64,000 bases of DNA from Shewanella marisflavi (GCF_023283925.1 NZ_JAKIKX010000001.1:248001-312000), one strand, 5' to 3'; positions 1-9,101 are shown, counted from the first letter of the stretch. The notes: generated from the sequence alone by a model not told the origin. Program-made: numbers and translations.

Positions 1-188
1 TGTATGAACAGAGCGATCTGCTTCCCGGTCTGCATGTTTGCTGCCTGTCGGCCAATGACACTGAGCGCCTGTATCGGGATCAAGCCTACCCCAGGCTGTA
101 TCTGCTGAGCGCCAAGCAGCATAGCTGCGCCCACCTTGACTGGTTAAAGCAAGAGATCAGGCTGTTGATCAATCAGAGCGTGCACTAG
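1..188 (+). CDS. C-terminal fragment of a probable LysR-type regulator (cut by window start)
   Basis: An open frame enters from the left edge (codons from base 3) and stops with TAG at 186-188, giving about 61 residues. The end reads like the tail of a LysR-type effector-binding domain: an aromatic-Leu strand (PRLYLLSAKQHS) followed by a helix with DWLKQEIRLL. Only the last fifth of a typical 300-residue regulator is visible, so the family call rests on general resemblance. It converges on the next LysR gene with 10 bp between the stops and no terminator hairpin visible. Confidence 0.5.
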   Translation, partial: YEQSDLLPGLHVCCLSANDTERLYRDQAYPRLYLLSAKQHSCAHLDWLKQEIRLLINQSVH

Positions 189-198
189 TCTTGGCGTT

Positions 199-1176
199 TT
201 ACGCTGGGTTTGCGATTCGTTCCTGAGCTGCCTCGTCGCAGTGAGCTTGCATCTCATTGAGTTTCTTTGTAAGTAGATTACGTAGACAGTTGACCAGCTC
301 AGGTTTAATGCTTTTGTGACAGTGCAGATAATAGCTTTCCTTCTCTAATCCACTGGTTTGTAACCAGATCTTAGATACATCCAGGTAGTCCACATCATCA
401 CGATTCTCGAAATAGGTCATCGACATCGCAGAGGAGAGTAGGGCGACATCGTTACTGTGACTGACATGATCCACTAACATACGCAAACTGGGACTCTTGA
501 GGGCCACGTGAATATCGATTTTCTTGGATCTTGCGTAGCGCTCTATAGGATGGGGCTCTTGCTCCTGAAGGTGAGTGTTAACCAGAGCGATATGATAATT
601 GAACAGCTCTGTCATGGGATCTGTGCTGCTTAGCAGTGGGTGTCCGCGTCTTGTCACGATAAAGAAGTGGGTGATATCTCCCAGTTTATAGTTATTGATC
701 ATGGGGTGGTCGATAGGCTCGGTGGAGATGCTGCAATCTACCTTACCCTGACACAGGCGTTGATTGATCTTATCGGTCCAAGGCTGAATATTGATGCTGA
801 CGCCGCCCTCGATACAGTGACAGGTATTGTGGACGCAGTTCATCGCCATCAGGGACCACTGCTCATAAGTAGCGACGCTCAACTGATACGGCTCTGCGCC
901 TTTGTCTATGGTCGCGGCGACTATCTTGTCGAACTGCTCCACTATGGTCTGCACCATAGGGTAGATGGTTAAGGCGACCTGGTTGGGCTCGAAGCCATAC
1001 TGCTGGCGAATAAAGAGCTCATCTTCCAGCACCTCACGCAGACAGGTAAGACTGCGACTCACCTTAGACTGGGTGGTGCGCAGCCGCTCGGCCACCGCAC
1101 TGCCGCTCTTAAGCTCAACCAGTCCGATAAACACTTGTAGCGTAAAATAATCGAGTCGGCTTACTTTTTTCAGCAT
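199..1176 (-). CDS. LysR-family transcriptional regulator
   Basis: This 325-residue protein has the usual LysR length. The N-terminal winged helix-turn-helix covers about residues 8-68 (FIGLVELKSGSAVAERL then TTQSKVSRSL as recognition helix), and an effector-binding domain follows from about residue 95. The start at 1176 is preceded by an AAGGA ribosome site. No metabolic operon lies divergent to it: upstream is the 1 kb hairpin-repeat region, so its target cannot be deduced from position. The family is clear; the ligand is unknown. Confidence 0.85.
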   Translation of the reverse strand: MLKKVSRLDYFTLQVFIGLVELKSGSAVAERLRTTQSKVSRSLTCLREVLEDELFIRQQYGFEPNQVALTIYPMVQTIVEQFDKIVAATIDKGAEPYQLSVATYEQWSLMAMNCVHNTCHCIEGGVSINIQPWTDKINQRLCQGKVDCSISTEPIDHPMINNYKLGDITHFFIVTRRGHPLLSSTDPMTELFNYHIALVNTHLQEQEPHPIERYARSKKIDIHVALKSPSLRMLVDHVSHSNDVALLSSAMSMTYFENRDDVDYLDVSKIWLQTSGLEKESYYLHCHKSIKPELVNCLRNLLTKKLNEMQAHCDEAAQERIANPA

Positions 1177-1857
1177 AGCGATATCCTTAGCAATGACGTC
1201 TATCTGCCAGCCTGTAATAGAGGCATAAATAATAGATCTTCCGATTAAATATTAACCAGTTGATAACTTTCCCTTGTAGCAGGAAACGGTTAAAAAAACT
1301 GCGGTTTGGGTCACAGTTGTATGGGATTGTTACTCACCCTCTAACAGCAATGGAGTGGGCGATTGTGTTGAAAACCTGGGTAGATCTAACTGTCTTACCC
1401 ATATCTTTTTGGTGATTAACATTGGCCAGGTTCTTGGCATAGCGCTGCGCAGGTTTATGGGGACCTCATGGTCGAAGTAAGTTTCACACAGGGTTAATTC
1501 AGCCTTATGGCTGAGAAAGTCGTGGAACTCCGTTCCACACCAGGGCAAGAGGGGGATCTCCAGCAATCCCCCTCTTGCATCTCCCCGTGCCGCCCCAGAC
1601 GAAGTTGTGATTCCTGCGTGGCTATTTGAAAATGACTAACGCTTCCGATGGGGCGTCTGATAGGCAGGATGCCTGAATGTCTTGAAGTGCATGGACGCAA
1701 GAAAAAGAGCAAGCCCCCCGAAAGCTAGCCTCACATCCATGTGAGTCTCACGCCATTTTCTGCTATCCACTCCGGCAACTTCGATGGGGAATTGGTTGGC
1801 CACAACCTACATTGAAGCAAACAAGTAAAAGTTTACTCTGAGCCGACTATTCTCTGG

Positions 1858-1971
1858 CGCCCCGACGAAGTTGTTGATCCTCATGCTTCAATGAAAATCG
1901 CCTAACGACTCGGATGGGACTCCTGTCCCCCCGAGTCTTAGCCATCGTCCATGATGGCTATACGGCATTTT
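1858..1971 (+). repeat. 114-bp dispersed repeat, copy A
   Basis: Near-identical to 5656-5769 and 5987-6100. It starts with CGCCCCGACGAAGTTG and ends in TACGGCATTTT, and contains two nested hairpins (1907-1937 and 1940-1959). An imperfect inverted copy of the start, CAACTTCGATGGGG, follows at about 2036-2049, so the whole unit has terminal inverted repeats like a small non-autonomous element. Confidence 0.85.
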
Positions 1972-2136
1972 TATCTGCGCCCTTCGGTTCTGGCATCCTG
2001 CTTCGCCCTACCTCCTGCATCCATGCAGTCGTCGGCAACTTCGATGGGGATTCATCGTAGCCACAACCTTCATTTAAACAAATACGTAAAAGTTTACTCT
2101 GCCCCTACTAATTCAAAATGCCACCCTAGGTGATGG

Positions 2137-2168
2137 ATAAAAAGAGGAGCAATAGCTCCTCTTTTTTT
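2137..2168. terminator. Rho-independent terminator of the DUF2339 gene
   Basis: Stem AAAGAGGAGC, loop AATA, GCTCCTCTTT, with A and T runs on both sides, so it can work in both directions. It lies 64 bp past the stop of the minus-strand DUF2339 gene. Confidence 0.8.
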
Positions 2169-2231
2169 GTTTGGTTGTCGGCAGAAAGACGCGAATGTAA
2201 CGGCTTTTCTTCGATGGGGGGCGTCGGTGGA

Positions 2232-5200
2232 CTAAGAGTGGGTCATCTCAAGATTCTCCTGACTGGCTGCCTGTAATCGATTCTTACTCTTTTGATAAAA
2301 GTAGGCCACGGTGAGCAAGATGGCGCCTATGATGATGAAGGCGACGACCTTCTGCAGCAGTTCGAAGGAGGCCATATCGACAAATAGGGTCTTGATACAG
2401 GCTAGACCAAAGAGAATACCAGCCAGGCGCACTAGACTTTCCTGTCGGGGCCGCAGGCTGATAAACATCAGTGTACTGCCATGGCAGACCAACAAGATGC
2501 TGCTGATTGGTGCGGCTATCTTGGTGCCCAGCTGATAGCTCCAGATAAAGTAACTCATCGCCAACAGGCCGTGCCAACCCCACAGCAGCAAAGGTTTCGG
2601 CAGTAGCTTCTTGTGCTGGGCTATGGCGAGTCGATTGCCCTTTAGATACCAGGCCAGTACCAGGAGTATGCCTAGCTCGCTGAGGCTAAACAGCAGATTA
2701 GTCATATCCAGCACCAGCGGGCGCTCGCTGTGCAATATAATTGGCATTAGTGATAGCAAGATAAGTAAGCCGTAGGCCAAGAGATAGCCGGGCTTGAGCG
2801 CCTTGGCGAAACGTTTACCCAGAGCATTGTCCCGCTCTAGCAGCAGGGCAAAGTAGGTGGTCAAAGCCAAGAACACCAAGGACCAACCCGGTGCAATAAG
2901 CCCCGACAGGCTCTGTACGGCGACGGCGACAACTAAGGCAAAATAGAAGGGGCTTAGGTGCCAGGGGAAGATCAGCAGCAAGCGCCAGCGGCGATTTAAG
3001 CCGGCATAAAGCCTGAGTATGCTGCCCATCGCGAGGGCACCCAGGGCGAGGGCGATAAGCCCCTGCCATTGATTGTCAAGACAACTGATAGCGGTGGTTA
3101 GTATGGCTGTAGAAACTAGTATCTGGGTTTCAATGACCTGGCTTCTGTGTCGTACCAGGCGGGCCAGAGCGAGACTTAAGGCGCTTGCAAGCCAGAGATA
3201 GATGGGGAGCAGTTCCTGATAGCTGCGCAGCACCTTGGGGAGCAGCAATAGCGGTAAGGCAAGGTAACAGCCGAGCTGGACGTAATAGGCCAGACGCAGC
3301 AAGGGAGAGTCGCTAAAGTGCCGCTTGTACCAGTAATAAGCCAGTAGCAGGCTGCTAAACAGTTCGATGCGTGCCAGCTTGGCATTAAGTGGCTGATCGC
3401 CATAGGTGATGCTATTGGCTTCCACCGTTCCGATGAAAATTAAACCGACTAGTGGCAGTAGCCATATCCAGGCCATGATCTCGCTAAAGCGCAGCTGGCC
3501 TCTGGCGCTGTAGTGAAGCAGCAGCAGGCTGAGCAGAGGTAAAATGGTCAAATAGTAGGTGTCAGAGATTAGGTAAGCGATAAACAGAATACTGATGCAG
3601 GCAAGTTGCCCCAAAGCCTCTCTTAACAGCGTGTGGATCAGCCGCTCCGGCATTGTTAATACGACGAGCTGTGTCGTGATGAGTCGAGTCGCCGCCCAAC
3701 AGGCGAGGGTGGTGAGCACCATGCTCATACTCAAGAGCACTGGGTTCTCCAGAGTGGCTGTTAGGCCATCAAACAGGCTGAGCAGGTTACTCGCGATCCC
3801 TACCAGGAGTAGCAGATATGCCTCAGTGCGAATGGAGATGAAATCATGTTTGCAGCCCAGCCAGAGCAGTAACAGGGCCTCGACTAAAAGCACCAGCCCC
3901 AGAAGTTCGGTGCTGATAAGATAGAGGGCAGCTATCCCTGCAAATACCCCCGCGGCGGCCAACATCAGCGGTGCAATCAGGGGATCACGCCTTACTTTCC
4001 AAACTATTAGGACGCTTATTAGAGCGTTGATAGCAAAGATCTCTCCTGCATAGGCAGTAAACTCACTCAAGGTGTAAAGAATGAAACAAAGCATGGCGAC
4101 TGGCACCATGAGCAAACGGGCATTCAGTTTCATCTTGCGCTGTAAAGCGAGGCTGCTTAGTCCATACAGATAGAAGAGGCCGTTGATGCAGAGCATCGCC
4201 ATGATCGCCATGGAATCGATTGGCGTGAGAGGCAGAAATAGGAAGAAACTCAGCAACTGCACACAGGCGATATGTAGCAGTGCCGTGATCTCGATAAGCG
4301 CTGGCCAGTTGAGTCTGTGGCTCTGTGCCAGAGAGCAGGCGCCTATGATGAGCAAATAGGGGAGATAGAGCAGTGGTGCTTGGCTGGCATCGAGCAGCAT
4401 AAGTGGCGCCAGCGAGCCGCCGCACAGGGCGATAACGGCCACCACCTTGGTCGCTAGTTTCATCGACAGGCCATAGCCCAAAAGTGTGTTTGCCAGCATC
4501 AGCAAGAAGACGAGACTCTCAGGTATCAGCTCATAATAGGGGCCGAGGAAATAGATGGCGAGGTAGTTTAAGATGACGCCTAAGCCGACGATGCCCGAGG
4601 CATAGTCCTCCATGCCGGGTCGGGCGCGCCGGATAAACAGGCCGCCGGCGATCACCGTATTGGCGGTTACCAATGCCAGTATTGCCTTGCCCATCTCAGA
4701 GAACCAATGATTGATAGAGTACTGTAACAGGTAGCCGAAACCGAGCGTCAGTGTGATGATGCCGGCTAGGGTCATCAGAAATACCGCGCTCTGTCCCTTA
4801 TCCCGATAGTGATCATAAAAGCCCTTCGCCTGCTCGCCGAGGGCGGCAAAGGGGCCGAGTAGTAGGGGGACTATCTGTCCCAGAGTTCCCTGTAGCTGCG
4901 CTGATGCTTTGGCTAACTGAGGATTAATACCAGCACGGGGACCTTTTTGAGGGGGATTCTGACTAGGAGCCTGTTTCTGGTTTTGCTTATCTGAATGCCA
5001 AATTTCATGGTGGTAGCCTGTATTTGCGGGTGAGGCAGATAGGCTCTCTTTTTCTGGCAATAGTTGCTCTTGAGTGGCACAGGCTTGAGTTTGGGTGTCA
5101 GTTTGGGTCTCTTGAAGGTGAGATTCTTGCGCGTTGACTCGCTCACTTAGTTGCGATAACTGCAGGCTAAATAGCGCCAGTTGCCGACTGAGCGTCGCCT

Positions 5201-5273
5201 GATCTGCGGCTTGTTGTGATTTGAGCGCATCAAGCGCCTGGCTGAGTTTGTTGACATCTTCCTTTAGTGTCAT
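2232..5273 (-). CDS. DUF2339-type polytopic membrane protein
   Basis: A 1013-residue protein. Residues 1-75 form a heptad-rich coiled coil (KLSQALDALKSQQAADQATL), followed by a polar Gln/Pro-rich linker to about residue 115. From about residue 165 almost the whole chain is hydrophobic, with more than 20 predicted membrane segments. This architecture, cytosolic coiled coil plus very many short transmembrane helices, is that of the DUF2339 family, whose function is unknown. The start at 5273 has a good ribosome site (AAAGGAAAGG). It stands alone, framed on both sides by hairpin-repeat DNA, with its own terminator downstream. No enzymatic motif is visible. Confidence 0.75.
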   Translation of the reverse strand: MTLKEDVNKLSQALDALKSQQAADQATLSRQLALFSLQLSQLSERVNAQESHLQETQTDTQTQACATQEQLLPEKESLSASPANTGYHHEIWHSDKQNQKQAPSQNPPQKGPRAGINPQLAKASAQLQGTLGQIVPLLLGPFAALGEQAKGFYDHYRDKGQSAVFLMTLAGIITLTLGFGYLLQYSINHWFSEMGKAILALVTANTVIAGGLFIRRARPGMEDYASGIVGLGVILNYLAIYFLGPYYELIPESLVFLLMLANTLLGYGLSMKLATKVVAVIALCGGSLAPLMLLDASQAPLLYLPYLLIIGACSLAQSHRLNWPALIEITALLHIACVQLLSFFLFLPLTPIDSMAIMAMLCINGLFYLYGLSSLALQRKMKLNARLLMVPVAMLCFILYTLSEFTAYAGEIFAINALISVLIVWKVRRDPLIAPLMLAAAGVFAGIAALYLISTELLGLVLLVEALLLLWLGCKHDFISIRTEAYLLLLVGIASNLLSLFDGLTATLENPVLLSMSMVLTTLACWAATRLITTQLVVLTMPERLIHTLLREALGQLACISILFIAYLISDTYYLTILPLLSLLLLHYSARGQLRFSEIMAWIWLLPLVGLIFIGTVEANSITYGDQPLNAKLARIELFSSLLLAYYWYKRHFSDSPLLRLAYYVQLGCYLALPLLLLPKVLRSYQELLPIYLWLASALSLALARLVRHRSQVIETQILVSTAILTTAISCLDNQWQGLIALALGALAMGSILRLYAGLNRRWRLLLIFPWHLSPFYFALVVAVAVQSLSGLIAPGWSLVFLALTTYFALLLERDNALGKRFAKALKPGYLLAYGLLILLSLMPIILHSERPLVLDMTNLLFSLSELGILLVLAWYLKGNRLAIAQHKKLLPKPLLLWGWHGLLAMSYFIWSYQLGTKIAAPISSILLVCHGSTLMFISLRPRQESLVRLAGILFGLACIKTLFVDMASFELLQKVVAFIIIGAILLTVAYFYQKSKNRLQAASQENLEMTHS

Positions 5274-5570
5274 CGCCTTTCCTTTGGTCTTGCCAGCTTG
5301 TCCTTAGAATTTTCATTGTACTTGCAGTTGGGAAGTTAGGGAAATGATTGGTTTTTGTAAGAATGCAGCCTTGAGGCTGTTCATTCGTATTCCAAACTCC
5401 ATTTGGAAATGAAAGTCGTGGGATTCCATCCCATACCCGGGGATGTGCGACCTGACGGTCGAGGTAAGTGTCACACAGGGTTAATTCAGCCTTATGGCTG
5501 AGTAAGTCGTGGAACTCCGTTCCATACTAGGGTCGGAGTGGCCTTTCGGCCTGAATTGAGTTTCCCAAAC

Positions 5571-5769
5571 TACGTTTGGATTAACGTCGTGGGATTCCAT
5601 CCCACACCCGGGCAAGGAGGACTGCTCGTCCTCGCCCTCCTTGCATCCACCCTGACGCCCCGACGAAGTTGTTGATCCTCATGCTTCAATGAAAATCGCC
5701 TAACGACTCGGATGGGACTCCTGTCCCCCCGAGTCTTAGCCATCGTCCATGATGGCTATACGGCATTTT
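5571..5769 (+). repeat. Compound repeat unit 1 (hairpin trio plus 114-bp repeat, copy B)
   Basis: Order: a CCAAAC/GTTTGG hairpin, GTGGGAT-TCC-ATCCCAC, a long GCAAGGAGG hairpin, then the 114-bp repeat (5656-5769). The same order recurs at 5892-6100, so the two are a direct duplication separated by about 120 bp. Confidence 0.85.
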
Positions 5770-5891
5770 CATCTACGCATTTCGGCAACTTCGATGGGGA
5801 TTTCTCGTAGCCACAACCGGCATTTGGTTTTTAAATTGAGTTTGGGTTTAGCACTTAGGTTTTTGTTTGGCCTTGTGGCCATTGATTTATT

Positions 5892-6100
5892 TTCCAAACT
5901 CCGTTTGGGAATGAGAGTCGTGGGATTCCATCCCACACCTGGGCAAGGAGGACTGCTCGTCCTCGCCCTCCTTGCATCCACCCTGACGCCCCGACGAAGT
6001 TGTTGATCCTCATGCTTCAATGAAAATCGCCTAACGACTCGGATGGAACTCCTGTCCCCCCGAGTCTTAGCCATCGTCCATGATGGCTATACGGCATTTT
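5892..6100 (+). repeat. Compound repeat unit 2 (hairpin trio plus 114-bp repeat, copy C)
   Basis: Second copy of the unit at 5571-5769. The 114-bp part is 5987-6100. One substitution (GGGAC to GGAAC, near 6046) weakens the inner hairpin that is perfect in copies A and B. Confidence 0.85.
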
Positions 6101-6396
6101 CAATAAGCCACGTAGGGATCACAACTTCGTCTGGGGCGCTGGGGGATTTCCAAAAGGGGAGCAAGCGATTTTCCCCTTTTGGTCGGGTGTGGGTTGAAGA
6201 CCCACGACTTTCATCTCCAAACGAAGTTTGGAAAACGTAAGGCTGCACTCTTGACGTCAGCCATACAAACGAAGTTTGAACAAACCTCTCCTTATGACGT
6301 TAGTCATCAAAACGTTATTTAAACCATTGTTAACTGACAATGGTGACACGAATCGTTAGAATAACCCCCAGATTATTCCTATCCAGAGCCAACCCC

Positions 6397-7782
6397 ATGC
6401 ATGTACATATCTTAGGCATCTGCGGCACCTTTATGGGTGGTCTCGCACTCCTTGCTCGCGCTAACGGTCACAAGGTCACGGGCAGCGATGCCAACGTCTA
6501 TCCGCCCATGAGCACTCAGCTCGAAGAGCAGGGGATAGAGCTTATCCAGGGCTTCGACCCAAGCCAATTGGGGCAAAATGAAGATGACGCGCCGGATCTG
6601 GTGGTGATAGGTAACGCCATGAGTCGTGGCAACCCCTGCGTCGAAGCCGTGCTCAATCGTGGTCTGAAATATACCTCTGGACCGCAGTTTTTGGCGGAGC
6701 ATATTCTGACCAATCGCTGGGTGCTGGCCGTGTCGGGCACCCATGGTAAGACGTCGACCACCAGCATGCTGGCCTGGATTTTGGAAGATTGCGGCTATGA
6801 GCCAGGCTTTTTGATTGGCGGTGTGCCGCAAAACTTCGGTGTGTCGGCGCGCTTGGGTAACTCGCCGTTTTTCGTGGTAGAGGCCGATGAATATGACAGC
6901 GCCTTCTTCGATAAACGCTCTAAGTTTGTCCACTATCAGCCACGTACTCTGGTGATCAATAACCTGGAGTTCGATCACGCCGATATTTTCGATGATTTAA
7001 AAGCGATCCAACGTCAGTTTAATCACGTTATACGCACAGTACCGGGTCAGGGCAAAATCATCTGGCCGTCGGCGAGTAACGCCGTACGTGAGGTGATCGA
7101 CATGGGCTGCTGGAGTGAGCAGGAAACCTTTAATCTGATGGCGGGTAGCCCAGGCTGGTACAGCGAGCTGCTAAGCGAAGATGGCCACAGATTCGAGCTG
7201 TTTTTCGATGGCGAGTCCCAGGGCGTACTCGACTGGTCGCTTATCGGTCAGCACAATGTAGAAAATGCCACCATGGCGATCGCCGCAGCCCGTCATGTGG
7301 GCGTCAAGCCCGCGGCGGCTATCGAGGCGCTGACCCGTTTCGCACCGCCAAAACGTCGTATGGAGCTGATCGGCACGGTAAATGATATCGCCGTGTATGA
7401 TGACTTTGCCCACCACCCGACGGCCATCGCCACCACGCTGCAGGGCTGCCGCGCCAAGGTGGGAGAGGGTCGCATTCTGGTGGTGCTTGAGCCGCGTTCT
7501 AATACCATGAAGCGCGGCGTGCATAAGGATACTCTGGCCGGCTCTATGGCGCTGGCAGATGCCGCCTATCTGTATCAGGCTGACAATATCGACTGGGACG
7601 TGGAAGCGGCGATGGCTAAGGCCGAATTACCCGTGACTGTGCTATACCAGATAGATGAGTTGGTGGGCAGGGTTGCAACCGACGCTCGCCCTGGCGACAC
7701 CATCATAGTAATGAGTAACGGCGGCTTCGGCGGCCTGCACGGTAAGTTGCTGCACAAGTTGGAACTTAAGCTCAAGCGTTAA
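6397..7782 (+). CDS. mpl: UDP-N-acetylmuramate:L-Ala-gamma-D-Glu-meso-DAP ligase (murein peptide recycling)
   Basis: Mpl joins the recycled tripeptide L-Ala-gamma-D-Glu-meso-diaminopimelate to UDP-MurNAc in the cytoplasm, bypassing part of de novo peptidoglycan precursor synthesis. The 461-residue protein starts with the Mur-ligase nucleotide fold (HILGICGTFMGGLA), has the ATP P-loop GTHGKTS at residues 114-120, and the later DDFAHHPTAI motif of the Mpl/MurC group. I chose the ATG at 6397 because family members begin MHIHILGICGTFMGG; the frame is open 19 codons further upstream but that extension is not family-like. It heads a likely unit with ubiX (27 bp gap) and hpt. Confidence 0.95.
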   Translation: MHVHILGICGTFMGGLALLARANGHKVTGSDANVYPPMSTQLEEQGIELIQGFDPSQLGQNEDDAPDLVVIGNAMSRGNPCVEAVLNRGLKYTSGPQFLAEHILTNRWVLAVSGTHGKTSTTSMLAWILEDCGYEPGFLIGGVPQNFGVSARLGNSPFFVVEADEYDSAFFDKRSKFVHYQPRTLVINNLEFDHADIFDDLKAIQRQFNHVIRTVPGQGKIIWPSASNAVREVIDMGCWSEQETFNLMAGSPGWYSELLSEDGHRFELFFDGESQGVLDWSLIGQHNVENATMAIAAARHVGVKPAAAIEALTRFAPPKRRMELIGTVNDIAVYDDFAHHPTAIATTLQGCRAKVGEGRILVVLEPRSNTMKRGVHKDTLAGSMALADAAYLYQADNIDWDVEAAMAKAELPVTVLYQIDELVGRVATDARPGDTIIVMSNGGFGGLHGKLLHKLELKLKR

Positions 7783-7809
7783 ACTCGCGTCTTAAACGAA
7801 GAGAGTAAT

Positions 7810-8469
7810 ATGAATTATCCCAAGAAGGCCAAGGCGATCAGCCTGGCCTGGACCGGCGCCTCGGGTGCCCCCTATGGACTCAAGCTGCTGGAATGCCTGT
7901 TGATGGCCGATTACCAGGTGTTTTTGATGATCTCCAGTGCGGCGCGGGTTGTGCTGGCGACCGAACATGGCCTGCAGCTGAGCGCCAATGGCGACAAGGC
8001 TAAGGCACAGCTACTGGCATTGTTTGCCGAGCAGGGACTCACGCCAAAAGGGGAGCTGCATGTGCTGGGTAAGGAGGAGTGGTTTTCGCCACCGGCCTCT
8101 GGCTCGGCGGCGCCAAAGCAGATGGTGATCTGCCCCTGCAGCACAGGCACCCTGGCGGCGGTAGCCACAGGCATGAGCAATAGTCTGTTAGAGCGCGCCG
8201 CCGATGTGGTGATAAAGGAGCGCGGTCAGCTGATTCTGGTGCCACGGGAAACTCCCTTTAGCAGTATACACTTAGAGCATATGCTATCCTTGTCTCGTCT
8301 GGGGGCGACCATAATGCCTGCGGCACCTGGCTTTTATCATGATCCCAAATCGGTGCAAGATCTGGTAGACTTCATGGTCGCTCGGATTTTAGATCATCTG
8401 GGCGTCGACCACGCGTTAACCAAGCGTTGGGGCTATGATAAGCACAGTGCCGACAATCGCGACAATTAA
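7810..8469 (+). CDS. ubiX: Flavin prenyltransferase UbiX
   Basis: UbiX attaches a dimethylallyl group to FMN to make the prenylated flavin that the decarboxylase UbiD needs in ubiquinone synthesis. The protein has 219 residues. The N-terminal flavin-binding motif [15 protein letters not shown] is intact, and [25 protein letters not shown] and [14 protein letters not shown] are typical of the family. The start at 7810 follows GAGAG. Lying 27 bp after mpl and 18 bp before hpt, it is probably cotranscribed with both. Confidence 0.93.
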   Translation: MNYPKKAKAISLAWTGASGAPYGLKLLECLLMADYQVFLMISSAARVVLATEHGLQLSANGDKAKAQLLALFAEQGLTPKGELHVLGKEEWFSPPASGSAAPKQMVICPCSTGTLAAVATGMSNSLLERAADVVIKERGQLILVPRETPFSSIHLEHMLSLSRLGATIMPAAPGFYHDPKSVQDLVDFMVARILDHLGVDHALTKRWGYDKHSADNRDN

Positions 8470-8487
8470 CACAAATTTGAGAAGAGT

Positions 8488-9018
8488 ATGAAACACACCA
8501 CCGAAGTGATGATCTCGGCTGATGAGATTGAACAACAACTGGATATCCTGGCTGCGCAGATCAATGCCCATTACGCCAACAGCGAGCGCCTCTTGATGGT
8601 GGGCCTGCTAAAAGGGTCTGTGGTCTTTATGGCCGACCTTTGCCGCCGTATTAAGGGCCATGTTGAGATCGATTTCATGTCGGTATCCAGCTACGGCAAC
8701 GCCATGACCAGTTCGCGCGATGTGAAGATTTTAAAAGATGTGCAGTCTGACATCGAAGGGCGCGATGTGTTGATCGTCGAAGATCTTATCGATTCGGGTA
8801 ACACTCTAAATAAGGTGCGTGAGATGCTGATGCTGCGCGCGCCTAAGAGCCTAGCGCTTTGCACCCTGCTGGATAAGCCTGAGCGCCGTGAGGTAGATGT
8901 ACCGGTCGACTTTATTGGTTTCACCATTCCCGACGAATTTATCGTGGGCTATGGTATCGACTACGCTGAGCAGTATCGTAATCTGCCTTATATCGCCAAA
9001 GTCGTACCCTTAGATTAA
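8488..9018 (+). CDS. hpt: Hypoxanthine phosphoribosyltransferase
   Basis: This purine-salvage enzyme converts hypoxanthine (and, less well, guanine) plus PRPP to IMP or GMP. Its 176 residues match the family. The PRPP-binding loop [14 protein letters not shown] spans residues 94-107 with the acidic pair E98-D99, and the flexible-loop motif SVSSYGN lies at about residues 67-73. A terminator follows at 9039-9066, closing the mpl-ubiX-hpt unit. In E. coli hpt also lies near yadG/yadH, the relatives of the next two genes. Confidence 0.95.
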   Translation: MKHTTEVMISADEIEQQLDILAAQINAHYANSERLLMVGLLKGSVVFMADLCRRIKGHVEIDFMSVSSYGNAMTSSRDVKILKDVQSDIEGRDVLIVEDLIDSGNTLNKVREMLMLRAPKSLALCTLLDKPERREVDVPVDFIGFTIPDEFIVGYGIDYAEQYRNLPYIAKVVPLD

Positions 9019-9038
9019 TCGCATTTTAGCAATACCCT

Positions 9039-9066
9039 AAACTCCTGCCCTGTGCGGGAGTTTTTA
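9039..9066 (+). terminator. Terminator after hpt
   Basis: Imperfect inverted repeat around ACTCCTGC and GCGGGAGT, followed by TTTTTATTT. Confidence 0.7.
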
Positions 9067-9101
9067 TTTACTCGCATTTGTCAAAAGAACGGAAGTAACT
9101 A

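Larger units (their letters stand above)
1177..2231. repeat. Non-coding hairpin-repeat region, left of the DUF2339 gene
   Basis: About 1 kb without a credible gene. It is packed with short perfect inverted repeats: 1522-1538 (GTGGAAC-TCC-GTTCCAC), 1545-1578 (13-bp arms GCAAGAGGGGGAT, 8-nt loop), 1662-1674 (AGGCA-GGA-TGCCT), 1730-1745 (CTCACA-TCCA-TGTGAG), 1907-1937 (outer GACTCGG/CCGAGTC, inner GGGAC-TCCT-GTCCC), 1940-1959 (AGCCATC, 6-nt loop, GATGGCT) and 2015-2028 (CTGCA-TCCA-TGCAG). Much of it recurs at 5.38-6.24 kb. Small open frames in it are by-products of the repeats. Confidence 0.8.
5274..6396. repeat. Non-coding hairpin-repeat region, right of the DUF2339 gene
   Basis: About 1.1 kb between the divergent starts of the DUF2339 gene and mpl. 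It holds at least 15 small inverted repeats, among them 5390-5408 (TTCCAAA-CTCCA-TTTGGAA), 5418-5434, 5509-5525, 5565-5579 (CCAAAC-TAC-GTTTGG), 5589-5605 (GTGGGAT-TCC-ATCCCAC), 5612-5644, 5894-5908 (CCAAAC-TCC-GTTTGG), 5920-5936 and 5943-5975. From about 6100 the orientation flips: CACAACTTCGTCTGGGGCG is the reverse complement of the sequence at about 1592-1610, and hairpins there (TCCAAAC-GAA-GTTTGGA, 6217-6233) have GAA loops. Promoters for both flanking genes must lie here, but I cannot place them. Confidence 0.8.

Noticed and set aside
1330..2133. Open frames of 60-78 codons in the left-hand hairpin array
   Set aside because: Same reason: by-products of hairpin repeats, no ribosome site, no family-like pattern.
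5749..6240. Open frames of 65-101 codons within the right-hand hairpin array
   Set aside because: They follow the repeat units and inverted repeats on both strands; no start signals or protein-like composition.
6412..6978. 188-codon minus-strand open frame opposite mpl (and similar long antisense frames in pcnB, dld and the SMC-like gene)
   Set aside because: Shadow frames of well-supported genes with strong codon bias; no protein features of their own.
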